Positions 35,625-47,400 of a stretch of DNA of 64,000 bases are shown piece after piece. Numbering within the stretch: the stretch's first letter is position 1; the number at the start of each line of letters is the position of its first letter. This stretch comes from Xenopus tropicalis (Eukaryota > Chordata > Amphibia > Anura > Pipidae), in NCBI RefSeq assembly GCF_000004195.4, contig NC_030679.2, positions 146,446,243-146,510,242 on the forward strand. Reading direction: 5' to 3'. Under the pieces are notes generated by a model that was not told the origin of the DNA, did no database searches, and saw only the letters and a list, made by a program, of their open reading frames with translations. Position numbers and translations under genes: made by a program.

Positions 35625-38304
35625 AATAAAGTATTGTAGTAGGGAACATGTGTTTCCAGTATAATGTGATTTATGATCTCCATAGGTTCCTGCTTCCAAG
35701 TGCAGCCCAAGTTGCTCCTCAGGCTTTAGGAAGGTGATTGTACCAGGAAAACCCCTTTGTTGCTATGAGTGTGCCTGGTGTCCCCAGGGGCAGATTTCAA
35801 ACCAAGCAGGTAATGAAACAAATATGTTTTGATAATAACTGTCAGTAGAAACTGCCTTTTCCCCATTCACTAGTTGTCTCCTTGAGTATACAGGTATGGG
35901 ATCCCTTATCTGGAAACCCAGTATCCAGACAGTTCTGAATTATGGGAAGGCCATCTCCCATAGTCTAACTTTTAATCAAATAATTCAGATTTTAAAAAAT
36001 GATTTGCTTTTTCTCTGTAATAATAAAACAGAACCTGTACTTGATCCCATCTAAGATATAATTACCCCTTATTGTGGGCAGAACAGCCCTATTGGGTTTA
36101 TTTCATGGTTAAATGATTCCCTTTTCTCTGTAATAATAAAACAGTACCTGTACTTGATCCCAACTAAGATATAATTACCCCTTATTGGGGGCAGAACAGC
36201 CCTATTGGGTTTATTTAATGGTTAAATGATTCCCTTTTCTCTGTAATAATAAAACAGTACCTGTACTTGATCCCAACTAAGATATAATTACCCCTTATTG
36301 GGGCAGAACAGTCCTATTGGGTTTATTTAATGGTTAAATGATTCCCTTTTCTCTGTAATAATAAAACAGTACCTGTACTTGATCCCAACTAAGATATAAT
36401 TACCCCTTATTGGGGCAGAACAGCCCTATTGGGTGTATTTCATGGTTAAATAATTCCCTTTTCTCTGTAATAATAAAACAGTACCTGTACTTGATCCCAA
36501 CTAAGATATAATTACCCCTTATTGGGGGCAGAACAGCCCTATTGGGTTTATTTCATGGTTAAATGATTCCCTTTTCTCTGTAATAATAAAACAGTACCTG
36601 TACTTGATCCCAACTAAGATATAATTACCCCTTATTGGGGGCAGAACAGCCCTATTGGGTTTATTTCATGGTTAAATGATTCCCTTTTCTCTGTAATAAT
36701 AAAACAGTACCTGTACATGATCCCAACTAAGATATAATTACCCCTTATTGGGGCAGAACAGCCCTATTGGGTTTATTTAATGGTTAAATGATTCCCTTTT
36801 CTCTGTAATAATAAAACAGTACCTGTACTTGATCCCAACTAAGATATAATTACCCCTTATTGGGGGCAGAACAGCCCTATTGGGTTTATTTCATGGTTAA
36901 ATGATTCCCTTTTCTCTGTAATAATAAAACAGTACCTGTACATGATCCCAACTAAGATATAATTACCCCTTATTGGGGCAGAACAGCCCTATTGGGTTTA
37001 TTTAATGGTTAAATGATTCCCTTTTCTCTGTAATAATAAAACAGTACCTGTACTTGATCCCAACTAAGATATAATTACCCCTTATTGGGGGCAGAACAGC
37101 CCTATTGGGTTTATTTCATAGTTAATTTTTTTTTTAGTAGTATGTATGGAGATCCGAACTATGGTAAGACCCCTTATCTGGAAAACCCCAGGTCCCGAGC
37201 ATTCTGGATAACAAGCCCATACCTGTATAGGACGAAATCAGTCAAAATGTAGTAGGGCTTCCAGTAAGATATGGAGTCATATCCTTCTTTTATAGAAAGA
37301 TTCATACGTTTTCTATGCAAATACAAAACCTTTGTCTTACTACATATAAACATATTACATTGTAATCTTAGTTTATTACATGTTGCTCTTCAGATGCTGC
37401 GGAATGTCAGCCATGTTCATGGGACACGTGGCCAAATCCTCAACATACCCGATGCCTCCCAAGACCTACAGAGTTCCTTTCCTATGAAGAACCTCTGGGT
37501 TACAGCTTAGTGGTCATTGCTATCCTTTCCTCCCTGATACCTCTTGTTATTTTGGGAGTTTTTATTCGTTATAATAAAACACCAATAGTCCGAGCCAACA
37601 ACTACTCCCTTAGCTGCCTTCTCCTGCTTTCCCTGTTCCTCTGTTTCCTTTGCTCTTTAGGGTTCATTGGTTACCCACAACCTGAAAAGTGCCTTCTGCG
37701 CCAGGTGGCATTTGGGATGGTTTTTGCCCTCTGCATCTCCTGTGTTCTGGCCAAAACCATCACTGTTGTCATTGCCTTTAATGCAACCAAACCCGGCAGC
37801 AGGTTAAGAAAGTGGACAGGGGTGAAAGTGTCCTACTGTCTAATACTGTTTTGTGTATTTATTCAGTTATTTTTGTGTATAATGTGGTTGATCTTTTCTC
37901 CTCCCTTCCATGAACTTGACACTGACACCAAACCTGAAGTCATCGTAGTTTGTTGCAATGAAGGGTCACCAACTGCTTTCTGGTGCATGCTGGGATATCT
38001 TGGACTCTTGGCCTCCATCAGTTTCATTGTTGCCTTCCTGGCCAGACGCCTCCCTGACAGTTTCAATGAAGCCAAATTGATCACATTCACTATGTTGGCT
38101 TTCCTCAGTGTGTGGGTGTCCTTTATCCCAGCCTATCTCAGTGCCCGGGGCATGTATACTGTGGCAATGGAGGTCTTTGCCATCCTGTCTTCCAGTTGGG
38201 CTGTGGTGGGCTGTATCTTTGTGCCAAAATGTTACATTATATTGTTCAAGCCCAACAGGAACTCAAGAGAACTTCTCATGGGAAAAGGCAGAAACCAGAA
38301 GTAA
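29643..38304 (+). CDS. V2R-like class C GPCR, gene C (complete)
   Basis: Complete receptor of 872 aa. Exons: 29643-29902, 32176-32467, 32594-33397, 33495-33722, 35686-35809, 37394-38304 (260, 292, 804, 228, 124, 911 bp), all GT/AG. The leader ends near residue 30-35 and is followed by GCSLPSEGITGHLSRPGD. The ligand-binding domain has IIGDTGSTRS, ANDNDYG and WVASEAWSTTD. The exon 3 start reads FATNPKLSDRN, with Asn where A, B, D and E have Ser. Exon 5 carries the CSPSC...CCYEC...CPQG cysteine pattern. Exon 6 begins DAAECQPCSWDTW and ends GKGRNQK. Helix 4 is YCLILFCVFIQLFLCIMW and loop 1 is YPQPEKC. Exon 3 ends in CAA before GTAAGG. A (GAT)28 tract sits about 60 bp before exon 5. The 3' half of exon 6 and the 3' flank match gene D. 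Confidence 0.93.
30211..30723 (+). repeat. 50-bp minisatellite, about 10.3 copies
   Basis: Unit TGACACCATCTTGCCTTACT, ATACTCACTGCCCCAGTAAC, AGCGACTTAC. Almost no divergence between copies except AGCG/AGGG, so it is young. It lies in intron 1 of gene C. Confidence 0.96.
30724..31410. other. Intron 1 of gene C, middle
   Basis: No exon or RNA gene. Contains a CCATAGCAACCAATAGGATG / CTGATTGGTTGCTATAG inverted pair typical of frog interspersed repeats (30790-30860). Confidence 0.4.
31411..31655. mobile_element. GGTGGCCATAC-type element, gene C intron 1
   Basis: TTATGGCGATCTGCTCGTTT, GTCGCCAAACAAGATC, TTAGGTGGCCAATATT and CCTGCCCAATCAAGAGCTGG link it to the copies in gene E intron 2 and after genes C and D. 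Confidence 0.6.
31672..31857. mobile_element. hAT-like MITE with perfect 8-bp target duplication
   Basis: Inverted ends CAGCAGTTCTCGACC and GGTTGAGAACTACTG (13 of 15). Flanked by CTCTAAAG at 31664-31671 and 31858-31865. It lies in intron 1 of gene C, about 320 bp before exon 2. Confidence 0.9.
33723..34828. other. Intron 4 of gene C, first part
   Basis: No exon, RNA gene or repeat recognised over about 1.1 kb. Confidence 0.35.
34829..35200. mobile_element. hAT-like element with perfect 8-bp target duplication
   Basis: Ends CAACGGCCCCCAAAC and GTTTGGGGACCCCTG; flanks AAAGAGAC at 34821-34828 and 35201-35208 are identical. The interior is GC-rich and noncoding. It lies in intron 4 of gene C. 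Confidence 0.88.
35541..35624 (+). repeat. (GAT)28 microsatellite
   Basis: 84 bp of uninterrupted GAT, about 60 bp before the exon 5 acceptor of gene C. It gives spurious poly-His, poly-Ile and poly-Ser frames on the minus strand. Confidence 0.97.
35889..37227 (+). mobile_element. Nonautonomous element with 112/113-bp array, gene C
   Basis: Inverted ends TACAGGTATGGG (35889-35900) and CCCATACCTGTA (37216-37227). Left end CCCTTATCTGGAAACCC; right end AGGTCCCGAGCATTCTGGAT. Inside are about ten tandem copies of the 112/113-bp unit, which corresponds to the element's own middle. It fills most of intron 5, between the cysteine-rich and seven-helix exons. Confidence 0.9.
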
Positions 38305-40990
38305 TATTTTCTTCCTAAGTCCCCAAAATACACAAAACAATAAAGATTATATTTTTATGACCTTTGTAATTTTATTTCCTTTATTTTCCTAACAGACCAA
38401 TAAAAAACCAAAACAAAATCTTGTATAAAACGGATTAATTCTTCCATATGATGTTTCAATGTTCGGTTGGAGGTTTTAGCGGAACTAACAGTATGCAAGG
38501 GCAATAGGTTGGATAAGCATCTCTCAACTTAAGGTGGCCAAACATGGGCAGATTTTAGGCTACCAATTTGAATCCCAATGAGATTTGGCAGCTTGTCTGC
38601 CCACATATGGGGGCCCCTGACGCTCCCATCCCACTGATATCTGAAATCAGTCAAGTGTCGATTGGACAGTATTTATTTTTTTAGATGGATCAAGGACCAC
38701 ATTTGCAGGAATGGTCTTTGCTCCGACTGCTCGTCTCATTGTAATTCGATTGTTTGACCCAGGGCCAAACGATCAAATTAGCCCAATTTCACCCACCTTA
38801 GGTGGGCATATTAGGGAAAGATCTGCTAGTTTGGTGATTTTGCCAAATGCGCAAATCTTATAATGTATGGCCACCTTTACTGTCACCATTTAGTTTTGCT
38901 GTTGCCATTGTTCTCAGAGAAGAGTCAACACATGGGAAGAGGCTCCAATCAAACAAGAGATTTATCTTTTGTATTTCTGCCTATGTATGGGGGTCCCTGC
39001 CTATGTATGGGGGTCCCTGCTGCTCCTATCCAACTGATATCTGGGTGAAAATTGGCCAGGTGTTGATTGGACAGGTTTGATTTTTTTAGATGGATCATGG
39101 ACTGCATTGACTTATTGATGTGGTCCTCGCTCCGACCACTCCTGTCTCTATCGTTGTAATTTGATTGTTTGGCCCGGGGCCAAATGATCAAAATAGCCCA
39201 ATATCGTTCACCTTGGGTGGACATATTTGGCAAAGATCTGCTTGTTTGGTGATCTTGCCAAACGAGTGAATCTTATAATGTATGGCCACCTTTGCTGTCA
39301 CCATTTTGTTTTGCTGTTGCCATTGTTCTCAGAGAAGAGACAACACATGGGAAGAGGCTCCAATCAAACAAGAGATTTATCTTTTGTATTTCTGCCTATG
39401 TATGGGGGTCCCTGATGCTCCTATCTAACTGATATCTGGGCAAAAATGGGCCTGTTGTTGATTGGACAGGTTTGATTTTTTAGATCGATCAGGGACTGCA
39501 TTTACTTATTGATGTGGTCCTAGCGTTACCTGGGGTGCTAAAATAGCACTTTGAGAAGGGATATATTGCCAGGGACTGAACTGTTCAAGTGTTTTGTCCA
39601 ACCAGAGTGGAGGCCAAGGGTCAGAACTGGGGAATCCAAGAACAGCACTAGGAAGGGCACAGGAGAACTGGAACAAGGCAGGGAGCTGGAACAGGACAGG
39701 GAATCAGGAGATTGGAACCACAAGGGGCAAGATCAGCTTAATGACCAAGCAAGGTGCAATGGTCAGAGGCATGCTTGAAAAGGGGCTTAATTGATAATGG
39801 TCAAAACATGAGGATAATGAGGTGGGCAGAGGAAAGGGAGCAGGCGGAGAGAATACAAGGAGGAGAATAACAAGTACAATTAGAAATCAAGACAATGCAA
39901 CAGTAAGGACCTCCAGTGGCACAACTGGTAACTGCCTGAGTAATTCTCCACAGAAAGTCCTGACACAATGTCAAAGACAGTCTATTGATATAGCAAGGTG
40001 TTGCAAGCACACATGACTAAGTAGACTAAGGTCCAAGGTCCATTAACTGGCCAAGGTCAGGGCAGACAAGCAAGTCTAATGAGCAGGCAGAGGTCTGGGC
40101 AAGTGGTAGGTCAGCACAGTCCAATAAACAGACCAAGGTCTGGGCAGGCAGGGGCAAAGTAGGAATACAGGGCAGTGGTCAACACCAGTAAACCCACAGG
40201 AAGAGGCAGGGAACAGGAACATGGGTTCAGGAACAAGGCAGGGAACTCAGGGACTGAATGATTCAAAAGGGTTTGAAGATCTTTATTGAAGCCAAGTTCA
40301 CATTTGATTTCCAAGAATATAATCACATAAAATAATGGAATACATTGTTCGTAAAAAGATTCAGAATTTGAGAGTTGTCAGTCAACTAACTTCCCCACTG
40401 TTTCAGAGCATCCTTATTGGCCCGTTTAGGTTCAGTTAATCTGAGCTGGGTTGCCCTATTAAACCCAGCCTAAGCACTCTTGCTTGAGCACTAAGGATTG
40501 TCCATAACTCTAGTTCCTCCTGGTTCTAGTCCCTGCCTTGGTCTAGTTTTACATCTGCATCTATTGCCTCCTCCAGTCTCCAGAAGAGAATTACAGAAGA
40601 GTTGAATTTGGTCTTTTCAACTGACTTCCCCATTGTGTCAGAGCATCCTTATTGGCCCGTTTAGGTTCCGTTAATCTGAGCTGGGTTGTCCTATTACACC
40701 CAGCCTAAACACTCTTGCTTGAGCACTAAGGATTGACCCGAACTCTTGTTCCTCCTGGTTCTAGTCCCTGCCTTGCCCTGCCTTGGTCTAGATTCACATC
40801 TGCATCTATTGCCCCCTCCAGTCTGTCCCTCTATGCCCACTCCTCCTTTCATTACCTGCTGCCTTAAGTCCAGTTCCAGGTCTTCTCCCCACCCCACCCC
40901 CTCATCTACCCCCTCGGCACCAAACAGTCCTTGCCCGAAGGACCCTCCTATCTGGGATTTCCCCATTTGTAAACCTTTCCATAATATGTT
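38305..40990 (+). repeat. 3' flank block of gene C, paralogous to 49733-53500
   Basis: From the stop codon on, the UTR, GGCCAAACATGGGCAGATTT segment, about 410-bp repeats and AGGGACTGAACTGTTCAAGT segment recur in the same order after gene D. C has two to three of the 410-bp units. The part 40385-40850 contains a local duplication of about 233 bp (AGAGCATCCTTATTGGCCCG at about 40405 and 40637) that is single after gene D. No gene seen. Confidence 0.85.
38339..38344 (+). promoter_or_regulatory. Polyadenylation signal of gene C
   Basis: AATAAA lies 35 bp after the stop. The same hexamer at the same distance, in a near-identical flank, follows gene D. Confidence 0.65.
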
Positions 40991-41310
40991 TTCTAGTGAT
41001 GAGCGAATCTGTGAAACATGGTTATCGCGTGACTTTTTTGGACGTGACCACAATTTTTTGAGAAAAATAAAAACGCCACAATTATTAGGTGAATTTTTAT
41101 TTTCAGATTTTTTTAATTTTTTTTTGGTGTCTTTTTCTCAGAATGTTCTGATCACACTTATAAACCCATAAACTCTCTCTCTATAAAATGTATGTCTTTA
41201 TATTTCACCTATACATCCCTTTCCTTGGGGAAATTCTGGAAGGCTGCCTTTGGGGAATGACTATGTTTGTCAGATGGAGAGAAGGATATTTAGCTGTAAT
41301 TAAATCTTTC

Positions 41311-41385
41311 CTGAGCAACTGACACAATTAAGCAAATTTAACAAAGGCGGTCCCCTAGGCCAACTTATTAAATAAATGTATAAAA
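41311..41385 (+). promoter_or_regulatory. Predicted core promoter of gene D
   Basis: CTGAGC (41311-41316), AATTA (41326-41330), GGTCCCCTAGG (41349-41359) and TATAAAA (41379-41385). The start codon lies 67 bp downstream. An ATG a few bases after the TATA box is probably upstream of the transcript start. Confidence 0.65.
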
Positions 41386-41451
41386 CCATGATAGAAAGCC
41401 GAGCGCCATTATATCACGTTGAGCGGAGCGGCATCAGCCTCTGCCACCATA

Positions 41452-44400
41452 ATGATGACCAACTTGATCTCTATAACATTTCAGAAGGTTCTGCATGGAA
41501 AGGAGATACTTTGGAGAATCAGGTGCTTCTTCTTCTCCGTAGTGTGGGTCTTCTCAACATTACTCATAGAAGTGTGTACTTGTTCCGACCCCTGCAGCCT
41601 GAATAGTGAGGGTATCAGTGGCTTTCTGAGCCAACCAGGAGACGTTGTTATAGGAGGAACCTTCATGGTCCATCTGGACACGGTCTACAATTACCTCCAG
41701 TTCACAAGCAAACCTCCAGACCAACTGTGCCGGGTGTAAGTAACATTTATAGGGTTAAAACCCCACTCAATTCACACAACTTATATTCCCCATTCTTGTC
41801 ATACACTATATTATTATATATATTGGGGAATCATATAGAAAAAAGCCAGTGTGGTTGGTCAACTTAATTTTTGTGGTTTTACCTAGGTGTTTTTCCTGCT
41901 AATTGGATGTGACTTTTTACAATTTAATTGGGTTTTATGCTGCCTTGTTCATTTTATTAGATTAGAGAATCCTCCTGTCTTATGCTTTATAATTGAGATT
42001 TCAGGTACCTTTGTATGGGATTGTAAGGCTCAAAGGAACCGACTAAGATGGAAGTTAGATACAGGTATGGGACTCATTATCCAGAATGCACAGGACCTGG
42101 GGTTTTCTGGATAAGGGATCTTTCTGTAATTTGGATCTCCATACCTTAAGTCTACTAAAAGATTATTGGAATATTAAATAAACCCAATAGGGCTGTTCTG
42201 CCCCCAATAAGGGGTAATTATATCTTAGTTGGGATCAAGTACAGGTACTGTTTTATTATTACAGAGAAAAGGGAATCATTTAACCATGAAATAAACCCAA
42301 TAGGGCTGTTCTGCCCCCAATAAGGGGTTATTATATCTTAGTTGGGATCAAGTACAGGTACTGTTTTATTATTACAGAGAAAAGGGAATCATTTAACCAT
42401 GAAATAAACCCAATAGGGCTGTTCTGCCCCAATAAGGGGTAATTATATCTTAGTTGGGATCAAGTACAGGTACTGTTTTATTATTACAGAGAAAAGGGAA
42501 TCATTTAACCATTAAATAAACCCAATAGGACTGTTCTGCCCCCAATAAGGGGTAATTATATCTTAGTTGGGATCAAGTACAGGTACTGTTTTATTATTAC
42601 AGAGAAAAGGGAATCATTTAACCATGAAATAAACCCAATAGGGCTGTTCTGCCCCAATAAGGGGTAATTATATCTTAGTTGGGATCAAGTACAGGTACTG
42701 TTTTATTATTACAGAGAAAAGGGAATCATTTAACCATGAAATAAACCCAATAGGGCTGTTCTGCCCCAATAAGGGGTAATTATATCTTAGTTGGGATCAA
42801 GTACAGGTACTGTTTTATTATTACAGAGAAAAGGGAATCATTTAACCATTAAATAAACCCAATAGGACTGTTCTGCCCCCAATAAGGGGTAATTATATCT
42901 TAGTTGGGATCAAGTACAGGTACTGTTTTATTATTACAGAGAAAAGGGAATCATTTAACCATGAAATAAACCCAATAGGGCTGTTCTGCCCCAATAAGGG
43001 GTAATTATATCTTAGTTGGGATCAAGTACAGGTACTGTTTTATTATTACAGAGAAAAGGGAATCATTTAACCATTAAATAAACCCAATAGGGCTGTTCTG
43101 CCCCCAATAAGGGGTAATTATATCTTAGTTGGGATCAAGTACAGGTACTGTTTTATTATTACAGAGAAAAGGGAATCATTTAACCATTAAATAAACCCAA
43201 TAGGGCTGTTCTGCCCCAATAAGGGGTAATTATATCTTAGTTGGGATCAAGTACAGGTACTGTTTTATTATTACAGAGAAAAGGGAATCATTTAACCATG
43301 AAATAAACCCAATAGGGCTGTTCTGCCCCAATAAGGGGTAATTATATCTTAGTTGGGATCAAGGGATCAAGGTTTATTTCATGGTTAAATGATTCCCTTT
43401 TCTCTGTAATAATAAAACAGTACCTGTACTTGATCCCAACTAAGATATAATTACCCCTTATTGGGGCAGAACAGCCCTATTGGGTTTATTTAATGGTTAA
43501 ATGATTCCCTTTTCTCTGTAATAATAAAACAGTACCTGTACTTGATCCCAACTAAGATATAATTACCCCGTATTGGGGCAGAACAGCCCTATTGGGTTTA
43601 ATTACTGTTTAAATAATTATTTTAGTAGACTTAAGGTAGAAGATCTGAAATACAGGACCCCAGGTCCCGAGCATTCTGCATAACAGGTCCCATACCTGTA
43701 TCTTAGACACCATTAAAAAGAGAGAATCAACTGAAATTGGAAACACTCTACGTTTGTTTTTCATTCATTTTTTATTTGGGTTTAGATCCCCGTTTGTATG
43801 AATAACTTCTAACCCCTTCCGATATCTGTCACCGTATTTCTCTAACCCCAAAGCCCTTATTTTCTTCACTTTTTTAACTTCTATCTTCTCCCCGTCGGTA
43901 GGTTTGCGAGTGAGTATTACCAGAGCATGGAGGCCCTTATATTCGCCGTGCAGGAAATTAATGCGGATCTGGGGCTCCTCCCCAACGTTACGCTGGGCTA
44001 CCAGGTTTACGACGCGTGTAACACGTTACGGCGAGCGGCACAAGGGACCCTTTTCATGCTTTCCGGGGGAAAGGGAATCACCCCTAATTATCACTGCGAC
44101 ATGGGGACACGTCTTGCTGGTATCATTGGGGAATCTGGGTCCACACGTTCCATCCTTATGGCTCAGATTCTGGGATTGTACTGGTACCCACAGGTAAGGG
44201 TAGAAGGCTAAATTCAATTATAAAACAAAATGTAATTAATGCTACATAAATGCATAATACCCAAAGCATTTCAACCCCCAGTAGAATGGGGTTCTACAAA
44301 GAAAAACGAAGAAGTTACTGGGTTCCCCAGAAGATATATTTTGGGTCTTTGGGTAGGGTGCCTTGTTTTGCACGTTTTTGCTTCCCCTATCTTTATAGGG

Positions 44401-47400
44401 GCTTTAGTCTCCACAGTTGCTTCAAAAACCCAGTGGGTGAGCTTTAGCCTATAGAATAAACCCATGTAAATGGGATTTTTTTAAGAGCCTTAAGGAATTT
44501 GTTCCCAGAATCCCTTTGGTCTATTTTGCATATGTATGATGTGGTCTCCTCAACCATTTTGACTTGTTTGTGAGTCTTCACAGGCAAATAACATTCAATC
44601 CCTTAGCTTAGGGGTCCGGAACCTTTTTGGCTGAGAGAGCCATAAACACCACATATTTAAAATATAATTCCGGGAGAGCCATACAATATGTTTGGCCACA
44701 GATGCTGTGGGGCAAGGTAGGGTGGGTCCCAATGATGCCGGATGCAGAGGTGATGCGGAGGAGGGCGTGGCCTGCACTTGGCAGATAGAAGACGTGTTCT
44801 AAGGCTTAAAAAAAATCCAATGGCGAAATGCAGAAATTCCCCGCGAATCCGTGCATGCCGAATAATTTCACCCATCATTAAACCGATTATTTCAAAATTT
44901 TTTGGCTCATCACTTTGGGCGAATCCCGGCTTTTTTTTAAGGATTCAGTTTTGGCTGGATCTGCGGTCCCGGCTGAACTGAATCCGAATCCTAATTAGCA
45001 TAAATTAGAATATACTAATTAGAATTCTGAAAGGGTTAAATGGACAGTGAAAAAAAATTTTGCCGTGGGCTGCGCGCGTGGCGATTTTTGACCCCTTCTG
45101 ATCCTAATCAGCATATGCTGGTCCAGGATTCGGTCCAGCATTCGGCCAAATCCTGCTGGGTGGGTTCGGGGGTTCGGTCGAACTCAAAAAAGTGGGTTCG
45201 GTGCATCCCTACCACTTAGAAAGCATAATACCCCCATTTGTTTTATCTTTCTGTAACTAATGGTCTGAGGAACCTGCTCCTAGGCCCAATGCTCGAGGTC
45301 TACATCATCTAAGCTGGTTTATATGTATGTTATCTTCTATCTTCAATACCATGTTCGATATTTCTGTCACTATTTATTCCTCTTTTTCCAGATCAGTTAT
45401 TTTGCCTCCAGTCCAATTCTAAGCAATCGTTACCTGTTCCCTTCCTTCTTCCGTACCATCCCTAGTGATGAGTTTCAAATGAAAGGTCTAGCTGAGCTTG
45501 TCTTTTATTTTGGTTGGACTTGGGTTGGTCTCCTGGCCAATGATAATGATTATGGTCAATATGGGCTTCAGATGGCAAAGCAAGAAATAATAAATGGCGG
45601 CGCCTGTGTGGCCTTCACTGAGAATATCTTGATCGGCCAACCCAACAGAAATGCTCCTCACCTTGTTCAGGTCATTAAAGAGTCAACAGCAAAGGTTGTT
45701 GTGGTTATATCCTCTGATTCCCAATTTGTAATTGTGGCAGAAGAGCTGCTCAGGCAGAACGTGACTGGAAACATCTGGGTTGCTAGTGAATCTTGGGCAA
45801 CCTCCGATTTGCTCTTCAAGGAACGATTCCGACAAATTTTTTTGGGCACCGTCGGTTTTGCCATCCACCGTGGGAAGATGCCAGCCTTCAGTAAGTACCT
45901 CAAGAGCCTCCGGCCATCAAACGATCAATATGACCCATTGATAAAGGAATTTTGGGAGCAAACCTTTTCTTGTAAGTGGCCCAGTCAGGAGAACCCAATA
46001 GTTCCAACTGACAATGCCACAATGAGAGTGTGTACGGGAGAGGAAAAGCTGGAGAGCCTCCTAACTGAAGAATATCATAGGCTATCTCTAAATGTGTACA
46101 ACGCCGTTTATGCAATGGCTTGGGCCCTACATAGTTTGCTTAACTGTACATCCGGAACGGGGCCATTTCCTTATGGAGGTTGCGCCAATATCTCTTCTTT
46201 TCATCCTTGGCATGTAAGGAATAAATCTGTCAATATCATTATTTTCACCTACTGGTAAATTTTATATTCACTGTATATGTTGTGGTTTTCCAGCTTCTCC
46301 ACTATATTAAAAACGTGAACTTCAAGACCAAAGATGGAAGTCAAATGTTTTTTGATGCAAAGGGGAACCCTCCAGCCGTCTATGATATTGTGAATTGGCA
46401 CGTAAGTGCCAAGGGTGCCTTGGAACCGGTTACCATTGGTAGTTATGACTTAAGTGGAAATGGAAAAGCCTTAAACATAGACAGTTCTGGAATTATATGG
46501 ACCAACAGTGAAACCCAGGTATTGGGGTGGGAAATATATTTCATTTTCATATATCTGTATGCCCAAAAAAAGTTGCAGTCTAAAACTGCAGTGTTTTAGC
46601 TCTTGGAGATGTTGAAAGAGAATTCCATCCTGGTACTAGTGGTTGGGGGTCCTAGTCTGAAGACCAGTAAAGGTAACATTTGGGGACCAATGCTTATTCA
46701 GTCCCATGAGATTAGGTGTTAAAGAACATATTAACACCATTAAAACCTTTAGTTTTTGAGATCTTAATTGGGAATTCCATCCTGGTACTAGTGGTTGGGG
46801 GTCCTAGTCTGAAGGCCAGTAGAGGTAACATTTGGGGACCATTGCTTATTCAGTCCCATGAGATTAGGTGTTAAAGAACTCATCAATTTGTAACCTTGAT
46901 CTAATCTGTGAGCTTTACAAGACCTTTGTTGAGATATTACACAAAGTATAGATACAAGGACATCCCAAGCGTTACTTTTTTGGGTGGTTCTATGAGTCAG
47001 TTTGAGCTTCAACCACCGGAAGAGGGTAATGGAAGTTGTAGAACCTGTATGTACTACTGTGTGTGTGACAAAGGCCTGTTTATTTTTTTAATTAACAAAC
47101 TTTTAAAAAATGTTTGGACCCATCCAGTGGGTCTCCATAGTACCAGATGGGTTATAATGACCAAGGGTTGTTGGAAATTCAATCCCTTTTGTCCTCAACT
47201 GCATTTTCCTAACTTCCATTGTCCAACCTGGAATCCATGGGCAACTCCCTAAAATGAACTTAATGGTCATTGACCAATCAGATCTTGACACATGAACCTA
47301 TCGTCAATGGGTTGAGTTTTAGTGTGTTCCTGGGGAGAGGACTCAATGGAAGGATCAGTATCAGGGAGACAGTGGAATTATATGTAACATATCCATATTT

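Noticed and set aside
35458..35710. Poly-His, poly-Ile and poly-Ser frames
   Set aside because: Minus-strand readings of (GAT)28.
35889..37227. CRISPR-like regular repeats
   Set aside because: Units are head to tail with no spacers, and the DNA is vertebrate; it is an amplified transposon middle.
29643..38304. Calling the genes calcium-sensing receptors
   Set aside because: Exon plan and flytrap motifs are shared, but the short tail and RLPDSFNEAKLITF helix 5-6 loop and tandem clustering fit V2R-like receptors. The long cytoplasmic tail of the calcium-sensing receptor is absent.
43904..44217. Alternative frames over exon 2 of D (and 55776-56089 of E)
   Set aside because: Shadows of the real exon; the receptor frame matches the other four genes and joins in phase.
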